From: Cryptomeria japonica
Lineage: Eukaryota > Streptophyta > Pinopsida > Cupressales > Cupressaceae
Direction of reading: 5' to 3'
NCBI RefSeq assembly: GCF_030272615.1
Contig: NC_081409.1
Coordinates: forward strand, 914,317,840 to 914,381,839
Length of the DNA stretch: 64,000 nucleotides
The position numbers and the translations under genes are program-made. Positions 48,239 to 58,650 of this stretch are shown one piece after another (position 1 is the stretch's first letter; each line of letters starts with the position of its first letter). Under the pieces are notes generated by a model. The model was not told the origin of the DNA and ran no database searches. It worked only from the letters and a program-made list of their open reading frames with translations.

Positions 48239-49609
48239 CTATAACCGAGATGCATGATCAACCACCCCAGTCGCAATGATAGCTCTAGTCTCCAAGTCTC
48301 TAATGAAAACTAAGTCAGGTGTGAACTCCACAACTCTCTTAGTTGTGCCATGTGTGATTTGATAGATAGAAAGGAGATTGTTTGTCAAGTGGGGTACACA
48401 CAACACATCATTGAAGGAGTTATCCCCAATGTCAATAGATCCTTTCCCAATCACATCCATGTATGTATGATTGCCCATCAAAATCTGTGGCATGGTGCAA
48501 GGCTCAAATGTAGAGAACATAGACTGCGAAGATGCCATACGATGAGAAGCCCCCGAATCTAGAAGCCATCTCTCTGAATCATGACTAATAGTAGCACATA
48601 GAGCTTTTCCTTTTCTTGTTCCAAAAGAGTGAGTCTTTCCACTTGTAGAAGCCATGAATGCTTGCCCTTTTCCTTTTGAATGTGAGGAAGTGGAAGTTGA
48701 TGAATCATCCTTCTTGTAGACTTTAGGCAAATCAATGTTATGCTTTTTGATGATATGTGTAAGCTCATCAATCTTCTTAGAATGGCAACGATGCTCCTCA
48801 TGACCAATCTTTTTACAATAAGCACAAGTAGGTCTCTCCCTCTTTGGTGAATTATCTCTCTTGGAAGAGGATGAATCTCCTTGTTGTGGAGAAGATGGTG
48901 CTTTTTCTTTAGGCTTTGATTGCCATTTCTTCTTGTTTGAGTTGTCCTTTCCTTGATTTCCTTTGTTCCCTTGATTTGCCACTAATGCTTGAGACTTAGA
49001 AGCCTTAAGAATGCCCATGCTTATCAACTTAGTTTGTTCCATCATCAACATTTCATTGAAAGCATCAAATGTAGGCATTTTGTAGCTTGAACCCATTGTC
49101 ATCCTATGGGTTTGGAAACTAGAAACAAATGCTGCATATTCTTGTGGAAGCTTGCCTATCAAGTTGAATATCATTTGAGTATCCTTCTTATCAATGCCAC
49201 AATCTTTGAGTTGTGCCCTCAACTCATTTGCCTTAGTGACATAATCTTGTATAGTATCAAAGTTCTTGGGATCTAACATGGTGAGATCACTATCAATTTG
49301 ATATCCCTTAATCTCATCAACTTGACCATACAAGTCTTGAAACTTTTGCCAAGCATCCTTGATTAGAGTACATTTCTCAATATGAAAAATGAGATCCTTT
49401 GATACATACTTTCTTAAGGTACCAATTGCCATGATATTTTTAGTGAGCCAATCCAAGTGACCAACTGGATCAACCTTAGGATTAGCAGGAGCAACAATAG
49501 TTCCATCAATGTAATGAGTGAGTCCTTTTTCCATAAGTTTACTCCATGCATCAATTTTCCAAGTAGCATAATTATGTGGAGTTAAGAGAGGAAACTTAGA
49601 AGAACCCAT
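48239..49609 (-). CDS. Copia-type Gag-protease polyprotein, 456 aa
   Basis: I start at the Met of MGSSKFPLLTPHNYATWK (49609) rather than the upstream Met, because copia Gag proteins begin this way. Domains: UBN2/copia-type Gag (about 1-230) with YATWKIDAWSKLM and a DYVTKANELRAQLKDCG helix; a basic Lys/Ser/Gln linker (230-258); a CCHC knuckle CAYCKKIGHEEHRC (residues 262-275); another Ser-rich linker; and a retropepsin-like segment with WLLDSGASHRM (Asp 351) ending near DHASRL. It would form the RNA-packaging particle and cleave itself. There is no stop or frameshift inside, unlike every other retroelement ORF here. Translation would start about 1.4 kb after the LTR. Confidence 0.9.
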   Translation of the reverse strand: MGSSKFPLLTPHNYATWKIDAWSKLMEKGLTHYIDGTIVAPANPKVDPVGHLDWLTKNIMAIGTLRKYVSKDLIFHIEKCTLIKDAWQKFQDLYGQVDEIKGYQIDSDLTMLDPKNFDTIQDYVTKANELRAQLKDCGIDKKDTQMIFNLIGKLPQEYAAFVSSFQTHRMTMGSSYKMPTFDAFNEMLMMEQTKLISMGILKASKSQALVANQGNKGNQGKDNSNKKKWQSKPKEKAPSSPQQGDSSSSKRDNSPKRERPTCAYCKKIGHEEHRCHSKKIDELTHIIKKHNIDLPKVYKKDDSSTSTSSHSKGKGQAFMASTSGKTHSFGTRKGKALCATISHDSERWLLDSGASHRMASSQSMFSTFEPCTMPQILMGNHTYMDVIGKGSIDIGDNSFNDVLCVPHLTNNLLSIYQITHGTTKRVVEFTPDLVFIRDLETRAIIATGVVDHASRL

Positions 49610-51083
49610 AGCAGCAAAAAGGAAGGAACACAAGAGCACAAGAGCACAAAAGCACAAGAGACACCCCCCCAAATTCAATCAATCAAAGTACCCCCCCCAA
49701 AGTGATGATTTTGGCACTTTATACTTAGTGCGATTACAATGAGCCACTTGCAAAATAAGGCAAAGTGGACTTAAGATGCAAATTTTACAACTTCTCAATT
49801 GAGATACAAGAGACTTCAATCAATAGTGCAATGAATCTAACTGAGATTCAAGCAAATATACAAGTACCAAGAGAGCCAAAAATGGCCAAAATATGAAAGT
49901 ACAATTTATACTTACAATGACATCAATCTGATAGCATTATGTGAAAGTAGACAAAAAAATACACACTTTCAAAATAAACGGCACCTAAAAAGGAGGTCGT
50001 ATGACCCTAAACGAAGCCTCTGAAGTTGCAAAAACTGGGATTACTCAAGTATAGTCACCAAAAACTACATTTTTTGAAAAATCAGTGCATCAAAATCAAA
50101 AAAATTCTTCACCACTGCGGAGAGCACAAAATTCTAGCCCATTTCAAAAAACATTGCTCGAAACAAGGAGCAAAAATGAGCAAGATATCATCGTCTGAAG
50201 TTGAACTGCAAAATTAGAAATGCAAATGAGAGGGGGGTCCAAAAATTTTCAAACCCTGCAGACGTGTGCTGACGTCAGCAAATCACCTGATTAAATTTGA
50301 TGGTCGTATGATCGTCGCAAAAACTTCACCTCCCTGCTGACTGGGCGTTCGTGCTGTATGAACCGCTGACTGTGCAGTACGAATGATGATGTGGCACTGT
50401 ACGGATGGACTGCGTGGTGCGGGTGACATGGCATACGGAGGTCTGCACGTGTGTGCCGCGTGGCGGGGTCCCGGCTGTTGACTGGGTGTCTGCATGGCGG
50501 TCGCCAGAGGTGACTGGACGGTCGCCGGAGGCAGTGACTGGACTGGTGCCGTCAGCGACCTGCGGAAGTCTCTAGCGGCTGTGGAAGGCGGAGACCGGCG
50601 GGCGAGCAGGGAGTACTGGGTGCTCAGGCGGCGGCGGGCGACAAGGACGATGGGTACCGGCACGGGCGGCGGCGGGTACAGGCACGGACGACGGCGGGGA
50701 GATTGGCAGGTACGGGCGGCGCCTGCAACACCTGCGCTGCAGACCTGCAGGGTACGGCAGGTCACGGGGGGATCTGTGGACCCCCCAAAAATTGCTTTTT
50801 TGATTTTTTTTTTGAGAAATTTTCCGAAATTTTTTTTTTGCTTTTTTTTTTTTCGAAAAATTAATAAAAAATTTGGAAATCCGTACAATAATAGCAAAAT
50901 TGGCGAAAAAAAATTTCTCACCAAAATAGGTCGACTTTATAACCAAAACTCATGGAAACGGCCTTCTGGATGCAATGGCGGGGTCGGATCTGGTCTAGGA
51001 CACCTCCAAAAGATGCTGCTCCTCAGATCTGCCTATTGACGTCACAATAATGCCTCTTCAAGACGAATCAATGAAGCCCCAAC
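49610..51083 (-). other. Long leader of the non-autonomous element with a GC-rich core
   Basis: About 1.47 kb between primer site and gag. The part 50330-50775 is strongly GC- and CpG-rich (GGCGGCGGCGGG-type words) next to an AT-rich stretch with T and A runs (50790-50930). Overlapping ORFs on both strands are composition artefacts. Long leaders that may carry packaging signals are known for non-autonomous LTR elements. Confidence 0.6.
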
Positions 51084-51096
51084 TGCTCTGATACCA
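51084..51096 (-). other. Primer-binding site, initiator tRNA-Met
   Basis: The minus strand reads TGGTATCAGAGCA immediately after the LTR end CTCACA. Perfect for the initiator methionine tRNA 3' end. Confidence 0.95.
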
Positions 51097-51525
51097 TGTG
51101 AGATTTTGCCAAGATCAAGAGCTCAATGAAATGTACAAAATAGAGACACAATATAGGACAAGAATAAACTGTATTTTCATCAATAGAAAATGATCAATAA
51201 TATCAATTACATACAATGTAGATGAGCTTGCTTATATAGGCAAGGCTAGGGATATGTGAGCACACAAACATGACATGTGACTCAATAAGAAACAAGGGTA
51301 GGTAGGAGAAATAATATAATAATCCACATGAGGTGGATCACCCACTGAATGTGGAGTGTAACAACAAGATCAACACCATAAAAGGTGGAATTTCTCCTAC
51401 ACACACTATCCCAATGTGGCACAAACACCCAAGTGTCTCATACCCAAACTACTATGAAATGCATTTCCTAAGTAAACTTAAGTAAGTGTAATAATATCCA
51501 AGATGAATAATTATTTACACCAACA
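51097..51525 (-). repeat. 5' LTR of the non-autonomous element
   Basis: Matches 46682-47131. A TATA box (CTATATAAG on minus, 51232-51239) lies in it and would drive the element. Confidence 0.93.
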
Positions 51526-51574
51526 GTCCCGACGTGGGTGATATTATTGATATGTTTTTTCTGCGATAGGCTAA

Positions 51575-51594
51575 TTTGTGGTTCTTTCTTGCAG
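51575..51594 (+). promoter_or_regulatory. Candidate 3' splice site before the unknown ORF
   Basis: TTTGTGGTTCTTTCTTGCAG is a pyrimidine tract plus AG, 14 bases before the ATG at 51609. It suggests that an upstream leader intron, beginning after the TATA at 46087, was removed before the nested element inserted. Confidence 0.4.
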
Positions 51595-51608
51595 ATCAGA
51601 GCAATTAG

Positions 51609-54600
51609 ATGGACCCAACCTCTAGTAAGAGAGGAAAGGAACTGGACAAACTCCCCGCAACCATGAAGTACCAATACCAAGGGCAGGTTTACGTTTCGAA
51701 ACTAGATGATCAAATTAGATGGGTAACTGACACAGACATGGGACATGTGGAGCTAGAGGATATTAGAACTCAATTGGATAAATCAGGGCTAGAGGCTCCT
51801 TATACGAGAATCAAGAGGTCTAGGCTGGTAGAATCAACTATTTTTCCCTGATCTGTTCAAGCCTCGGAGTTCATAATGACCATAGCACAGTTTTACAATG
51901 CAGACACAATAAAATGCACTGATGGCCAAGGAAGGACAGTGATTGATCTATCTGTTGATATGTTGGGATTTGTGTTTAATATCCCTACAAGGGATGAAGT
52001 TCTCCCGACCATAGAGGAAGAATCCACCAAAGTATGGGATAGGGATATTTCTTCGAGCAAAAGGCATATGAATGAGAATTTGTTAGAGGAAGAGAGGAAG
52101 ATAGGGCTAAAGACAACAGATATTTTGAGGGCTAATTTTAGGGAGCCTCAATGGGATCTAATTATCATGTTGAGAAAGGCCTTTGGAAAACCTGATTGTC
52201 GACACTCCCATCCTTGGATGTTTCATTTTATGACTACTATTCTGATAGGGGAAAAATATTTTTATTGGGCTCAAATCCTATCAGATAATATACATAAGCA
52301 GTTGATTAATGTACACAGAACCAAGAAGTTCTTCTTTACCTCATATGTTATCTGGGCAGCTGCCCGAGCAGGTAAATTTCCAAGGCTACAAACAGAGGGC
52401 CATCTTGGTGATCAGGAAGGACAGAAGAAGGTGTGGGAGTATTACACTCAACTCCCTTTGGGCGATGCAAAGACTCATTTCAAAAGAATAAATGATGCCT
52501 TCCTTTTTCCTATTATAATAAAACTCACAAGTGATACATGCTATAGGATAAGCCCAGAAGCAATGGCCATAATCATAGAATGGGCATGTTGGTTCATTCA
52601 GAACTAACGTTCCACATATATCAAGGTCAGTGGATTCATAGGGAACCCTATGTTGTTACCCAGATACTGCAATGACCGAATAATTCTACTGGAATATGTC
52701 AGGCAGATGTTGGGGTTACAAACATTGTTGTCTTCAAAACATAAGCCAAGTGTGGATTTTTCAGTTTCTATTGGTTACTTTTCCTATTCCAAGATGTAGG
52801 TGGCCAAGACAGTGGAGCGAGAACTTCAAGATTTAAACTTAAAAGAATTCAATTATGCTCAAGAGTAGTACGACCCATACGGAAAACTAAATCAAATAAT
52901 GCCAAAGGCATATGAGGGGCATAGGCCAAAGTTGGAGAATTTTTGCGCTAACCTCCAAGATAGTTTTGAAGTCAGAGAGAAAAATTTATTCTAGACTCTC
53001 AGTGCCACAGATAAGAAATTTTGAAGTAGAAACTAATCTCCCTGAAGAATTGAGGGACGATGGCGAATTACTAGACCCAACATATAAAGAGCAGGAAATT
53101 GATAAGAAGCCTCTCTCTCTAATAAGATGGTCAGGACAGGAGGAGGTAGACATAGATTCAGTAACCCAAAATGTTATAGAGAGGACTAGACAGTGGTTGA
53201 ATTTGAGGATTAGACCAAGCACCTCAAAAGGGAAGCAAAAGGAATCAACCTCCGGTGTTCCTCAGTCAAGGGCTCATAAAGAGTATGCCCGCAGGACCAG
53301 GTATAGCTCTAGAAAGAATACGTCTATGGACCCAGAGGAAGCTGCCCAACCTGAATAAAGTACTAAGGAACTCCTGAAGCAACTCAAGGAGCAGATGAGA
53401 AAGGCTGAGATTTTGAAGAAGGCTGTTGATTTCGGAATAAGAGAAGGGTTAGGAGTTGTGTCACTAGCAGAAGTGCATCCTGTCAGAGTAGCGATTGGGA
53501 AAATGCTAGGAGAAGGCGCTCAAGAGGAAGATGAGAAAGGAAAAGCTAATGAAAGTACACAACCTCCTCCTGATAGCATGGTAACATCTCCATCTACTTC
53601 CACAGTACAGCCAACATCGACCACTACCATTCCTGAGAGAGCATCAGTGTCTGCCCCAACTTATACTTTTGCTACGACATCGACAATATTGTCTCCCTTA
53701 AAGCAAACATTTACTCCCACTACCGAAAAGGTCAACATTCATAACATTGAGTTGAATTCTGACGAGGAGGATGAGAATCTTGTGGTATAGTTGGTGCAAA
53801 GAAAGACTCAAAAGAAGAAAGAAAAGAAGTTTACTAGGCTCAAGAATGGGCACTGATTGACTCCATGGACATTGATGAACAGGGTTTACTAGCTGAGCAA
53901 CGACTTGGGGGAGAAAAGGAACAAAACGAGCTTGAGCATTCACAAGATGAGAGATTGGTCTTAACTCCAAAGGACCAAGAGGATTTGTTGAAAGAGATAG
54001 TTGTCGAAGGAGAAATAAAAGGAACAGACATAGGGGATAAAGAGTTTGAGGAAGAAATAAGTGATAGGTTAGGGGAGCTGCATAATTAACAGCAGTTAAA
54101 TACTGATATCACTCTCTGAACTAGCCAAGCTCAACCGGGTACTTGAACCCAAGAGGTTCAGATCCTCGAACAGGAAGAAGAGCAAAAAGATGAAGCAGAA
54201 GAGCATTCAAAGGTACGTATGGTGACTACAGACATAATACCACATGAAGGTGAGAAGGATGATGACACGCCGCAATGGTTGAGCTTCACCTTTGAGAAGA
54301 AAAAGAAAGTGGTAATGCCTAAGGTGACACTACAACAAGCAATCACTGAAGAGCTGAGGAAAACGAAGAAAGCCAAGACCATACATCATTTATCAAGAAT
54401 TAGTTATGGTGAAGTGGTTGTCGATGTTGCGGTTCTGACACAAGATGAAGGCCAGGGGTCTCCCAAATACCAAGTTTCACAGGTAAAATTGGGAAAATGG
54501 ACCAAATGGGGAGAATTGGATGCATTGGAGCTTGCAACCAGCGTAGTGAGAAGCAGGATAGAAAAGGAACACACTTCTCACTCCAAGGTGAAGGCAAAAT

Positions 54601-55415
54601 TGGAGTAGTACAAGCAATTGCTGGTAGAGATGAACAAGCCCCTAGATGTACGGATGGACGATAACCTACCTTCAACCTCATCACTACCAGAAGCATATGT
54701 GAAAGCACTTGTTGAAGGAAGGAAGGTGGCAGCCACTACGAAGGCATGGGTGTCGGCAAATACCTCCAAAATTAGATTATTTTTGCAAAATACTATGGAG
54801 GTATATAAGAAAGCTACACAGGTTGCAGCAGCTTTAGCTTCATGTTCTCAGCAATGGGAGCGAAAGCTTAACATTTTTGGTAAGCAGTGTCAAGTTTTGA
54901 ATAAGGTTTTGAATTTTGGGGTAGATATCATATTAGGTGAGGACCTGTTAGGAGGGGAAAGTATTGACAATCTACAATTGTATATATACATTTTGGATTT
55001 GAACATTGAGATGCTTCAACAATATGGGAAAGATATAACAGATGCTTGTTATCCTCTCCTAGGTGTAGTGAATAAATATGAAAGGTTTGTAAGCCAACTG
55101 TTGGGTATTTTTTGGCTCGTTCTTAGTAATGCAAGATACATGGAGGAAGGTAATGTACATCATCAATGGGATGCATATGTGGCGCAATATCTTACACCTC
55201 ATGTTGATTTTAACATTGAGTTGATGGACAGATATACATAGTTAATAACTCAATGTCAACAAGCTGCAGAAATAATAGGAAAATTAGAAGATAGGAATAA
55301 GAATGCAGAGGAGATTTTGAAGAAGTACAAGTTCATAATCAAGCATGTTGTAGATCCTCATGCAGAAGTGATTGCATGTATCATTAGTAATTATAAGAGC
55401 TATAAAAAGAAGTAA
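51609..55415 (+). pseudogene. Unknown large ORF (about 1,270 codons), decayed
   Basis: Starts MDPTSSKRGKELDKLP. The first about 460 codons look globular (blocks GRTVIDLSVDMLGFVFNIP near 51930 and HPWMFHFMTTILIGEKYF near 52215). The middle is low-complexity, acidic and Ser/Thr/Pro-rich (53520-54220). The C-terminal part (54220-55410) has a basic block, then long predicted helices. Two frame changes (about 52985 and 53830) and about twelve stops interrupt it: TGA 51849, TAA 52605, TAG near 52797 and 52867, TAA 53356, TAG 53788, TAA 54087, two TGA near 54115-54145, TAG 54606 and TAG 55239. Nearly all read as Gln or Arg codons after one C-to-T change. I do not recognise the family. The N-terminal part distantly recalls plant transposon-associated proteins, which is only an impression. 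The stop is at 55413. Confidence 0.65.
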
Positions 55416-56458
55416 AGAATAAAGAGGGAGTTGCTAATGATAGCATCGTATTGTTTCGAATTTTGCATGACACCAGTGTTGGGACTTTGACTGTTGCTTC
55501 AGCATGGATTATGGAATGGTTTTTGCATGATTACAAAATGTTGGCTCATACAGCTCCGTTTTTGTAATGATTCCCTAGTCCTAGTTTCGTAATAGTTAAG
55601 TTGGAGTTCAAGGCAAAGACTTGCATGTCAACTATGACTCCTTGCTTTTTTAGGGCTTAATTTTGATAGGGTTATTTCCTAGAAAGTAGGACAAGAAACT
55701 CTATAAATTGGAGTTTTCGATTCATTTGTAAGGGTCCACAAATTGATGATTTGAGGCCCACTTAGAGATTTTAGATTATTTTATGCAAATTGTTATGAAT
55801 TAGAATATTTTTGTGATACATTCTTTGAAGTTAATACAAGAAACAACTTATAGATTGTCTGATCTATGTGTATGTGCTATTAATTTGTTCCTTGCAGTCT
55901 GGTTATGTCTATTGTTTGAAATCAACAACTTGTTCTAGTCTTATGTTTATTGCTTTATGAATCATACTGTGCATGTAAGTGATCTATGAGAATTACTAGG
56001 ATAAACAATATTATGATGATATTCTTGCCATGAATTTGTGAGGTTGCTGATTTTGTAGGTTTATTGGAGGTTCATTATTGAATGTTGGTTTAAATAATAT
56101 TGATGATTTTTGGATTGTAGGATACTAATTAAGTAGTTCATTAAGTTGTGATTGCATTAGTTTCATTGTTATTTTCTTGTTTCCTTAATCTATCCTTCGC
56201 AATTTATTTCAAAAGAGTTTTAAATCATAAAATACCAAAAAAAGTGAAGTTATTGGAAGTTACTGGGATTCGTTTAACCAGCAGGCCCCTTAACAGGTAC
56301 AACTGCATCAACCATTGAGTTGCCCATCACCGTCGAGACCCGACTATAGAGACCTTGGAGTACCTAGTTTCTTGAAATTTATTGCCTTTCAGGAGAGGTG
56401 GTGAGTGGTCACAGAAACTACCTGACTGTTGGTGAGTGTGTTAAAACACTCGTCAACA
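55416..56458 (+). other. 3' flank of the unknown ORF up to the insert end, possibly LTR
   Basis: Non-coding. TGTTGGGACTTTGACTG at 55474 and the final CAACA at 56458 could bound a roughly 985-bp LTR containing CTATAAATTGGAG (55702). The left end of the insert does not show the same sequence. Confidence 0.4.
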
Positions 56459-56463
56459 CATCC

Positions 56464-57043
56464 TAGGACTTTGTTTGAAGCCATATAAAGATTTCTTCAA
56501 TTTACAAACCAAATTACTTTTACCTTTCATCACATAGTGCTCTGGCTATGTCATATAAATATCCTCCTCCAAATCACCATGAAGAAAAGTAGTTTTCACA
56601 TCCATTTGCTCAACCTCTAAATCATAAACAATAGCAATAGAAAGAAAAAATCTAATGGATGTCATTTTTGCAACAGGAAAAAATATCTCACCATAATAAA
56701 CACCCTAAACCCAAGAGTAGCCTTTTGCAACAAACCTTGCTTTATACTTCTCAATGCTTCCATTTGAACCAATCTTTTTCTTGAACACCCACTTGCAACC
56801 AATAGGCTTTCGTCCTTCAGATAATGGTACAAGATCCCATGTATCATTCTTTTTCAAAGTTGTCATTTCTTCTTCCATAGCAGTCTTCCATAATTCTGCA
56901 TCATTCATACATGTTGTCTCTTCTACAGATATAGGTTCATCCACATTAGTATTCAAAGAAAAAATACATCTCCAATCATCAAGTGAATACCTTTCAGGTG
57001 GTTATCTATGTCTTGTAGACCTTTGAACAAGCTAAGTTGGAGG
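56464..57043 (-). pseudogene. Ty1/copia pol, N-terminal part of RT
   Basis: On minus: a linker PPERYSLDDW, then NDAELWKTAMEEEMTTL, NDTWDLVPL and GCKWVFKKK, ARFVAKGYSWV, a TAG at 56710-56708 (Gln expected), FFPVAKMTSIRF, EQMDVKTTFLHGDLEEDIYM and SLYGFKQSPR, ending at the CATCC duplication. It continues in the fragment at 44545-45541. On the upstream side it is cut by the copia LTR at 57044, so integrase is missing from the window. Confidence 0.88.
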
Positions 57044-58373
57044 TGTTGGACATTGTTGCTGCTAGGATATGTTGTTATCATTAATGTCAACATATTCATG
57101 CTCTGGTGATTGCAGATTGGTTCATTCGTATTATGGTTTGGTGTATGGAGTATTTCTAGTATCACTATATTCTTCTGTATTGGTTTTGGTGATCCAGGAC
57201 GCTAAATTGATCATATCATTTGATTTGGTTTTGCAGTTTATTTTTATGATCAGTTCTTTGCAGAGTTCAGTATTTCCTCTAATATATTCCAATGTGATCA
57301 GATCTTGAGCTGAGATTTTGGGATATTGTTTGGGATGGTCTTGTGTATATTTATTTCATATGGTTTGTGATATTGGTTCTCCGCAAGTTATCTTTCTTCA
57401 TGACATTTGTTGTTGTTTGAGTATTCTTGAGGTTCAGATGTTGATCGATGAAGATTTCATAAGTGGTGTTGATACAGTTGTCTTTGATGATTCTAACATG
57501 CTTGTTGGTGTTTCCTAATTGTATCCTATTTGTTTTTTATGATCCCCATTGATTTTTGGGCGATTTTTTGGTGATTTTGTTGAATAGGTGATATTCTTCG
57601 TGTTATGCGGTATTTCTAGTGGTGTAGTATGTTGCGGTTGATCTTGGCGTAATTTCTGGTGGTGTTGCGTGTTTGGGAATTTGAATTAGGTCCATATTAT
57701 GTCATGTATATAATTATATTGGTTCGGTGGTCGATCTTTGTATCGTGTGATGTAATTTTGTAATTATGAGTTGAGGGTCTAGCCGACCTTGTTATCAAGG
57801 TTGATGAATTGTATAAATAGGTGATATTGTTATATAATTTAGGTGTCAAGGTTGTGTCTACATTATCAGAGAGTGGTGTATGTGTGAACAAGTGATTCAT
57901 CCTTCAGCATTGTGATTGATCAAATATTGGTGTTCCAGAGCAGAAAATTATGCTTAGCCGGAACTGTAATCAGGCATTTGGAGACGTTATTCTTTTAGTT
58001 CATTCATTATGGATTGTAGTTTGAATCTTGTTGTAAGTCAATGAGAGTTCCCTGAGGTTTGTAGCCTTCCAGGTCATTATCTTTTGAGCAGTGAGCTCTA
58101 GGAAGTGTGCATGAAGGCATGTGCATTCCCCATTGTAATATTTTCACATACTACTGTAGAGTATCATCTTAATGTGGGTAGGTTCCCACAGTGGTTTTTC
58201 CCTTAACCAAGTTTTCCACGTCAAAATTTTGGTGTTGTGTGTTGTGCTATCAATTTTCTTATCTCTATTACTGCTCCAGTTTATCAAATCTATTTTTATG
58301 TTAAGTTTGTAGATCCAGTGAAAACTGGTTCACCCCCCCCCCTCTCAGTTTTCCTCCATTATTGCTACTAACA
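57044..58373 (+). mobile_element. 5' LTR of a plus-strand copia element
   Basis: Starts TGTTGGACATTGTTG, ends TTGCTACTAACA, about 1.33 kb. Near the start is GTTGTTATCATTAATGTCAA, and GGTTCACCCCCCCCCCTCTCAG lies about 45 bp from the end. Preceding flank GGAGG (57039-57043) is half of a duplication whose partner is beyond the window. Confidence 0.85.
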
Positions 58374-58375
58374 AT

Positions 58376-58387
58376 TGGTATCAGAGC
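58376..58387 (+). other. Primer-binding site, initiator tRNA-Met
   Basis: TGGTATCAGAGC begins three bases after the LTR end. Confidence 0.93.
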
Positions 58388-58429
58388 TAGATCCTCTAGA
58401 AGAAGCTTAACTGCTTGAGGAGATTCGAG

Positions 58430-58650
58430 ATGACAATTGGAACTGGAGGTGTTATCTTTAAGAAGGAGTGTTTGAGATTTGGTGTAAGTAACTATGCTAT
58501 ATGGAAGAACCGGATAGAAGTGCACTTGAGATGTCTTGGAGAAGATTACTGGAAGATCACAAAAAATTCCTATTATGCTCCTCTGAATGGACCGGTTAAT
58601 GTTGATGAGATCAAGGAAGTTTAACATAACATTAGAGCGAAGGAAGCTGG
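58430..58650 (+). pseudogene. Copia gag N-terminus, interrupted
   Basis: Starts MTIGTGGVIFKKECLRFG, followed by NYAIWKNRIEVHLRCLGEDYW and NGPVNVDEIKEV, a typical copia Gag opening. TAA at 58622 (CAA or GAA expected before HNIRAKEAG). The frame is then cut by the chromovirus LTR at 58651. Only about 74 codons remain. Confidence 0.82.

Larger units (their letters stand above)
46682..51525 (-). mobile_element. Non-autonomous copia-type element with gag and protease only
   Basis: LTRs at 46682-47131 (450 bp) and 51097-51525 (429 bp) differ by about six substitutions and one 21-bp indel by eye, so it is the youngest element here. On minus they run TGTTGGTGTAAATAA to AAATCTCACA. Flanks are GTCCT and GTCCC, a target duplication with one change. 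A primer site (51096-51084) and PPT (47140-47132) sit in the expected places. Between them are a long leader, one gag-protease ORF and an acidic extension. There is no integrase, RT or RNase H, so mobilisation would need enzymes in trans. Confidence 0.93.
45547..56458 (+). mobile_element. 10.9-kb insert in the copia RT gene, TG...CA ends, TSD CATCC
   Basis: CATCC at 45542-45546 and 56459-56463 flanks a segment that starts TGTTGTGCTCTGC and ends CTCGTCAACA. Short inverted ends TGTTG/CAACA with a 5-bp duplication are what LTR retrotransposons leave. It contains GC-rich repeats around a TATA box, an unknown plus-strand ORF of about 1,270 codons (51609-55415) and a nested copia-type element (46682-51525). 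By eye its first and last kilobases are not copies of each other, so no LTR pair is proven. It has no RT, RNase H or integrase of its own. Confidence 0.7.

Noticed and set aside
50283-51039. Long overlapping ORFs on both strands (up to 213 codons)
   Set aside because: They overlap one another in a GC-rich leader where stops are rare, are repetitive in composition, and match no family.
54054-54708. Minus-strand ORFs opposite the unknown large ORF
   Set aside because: Shadow frames; the plus frame is longer and its breaks have a consistent explanation.
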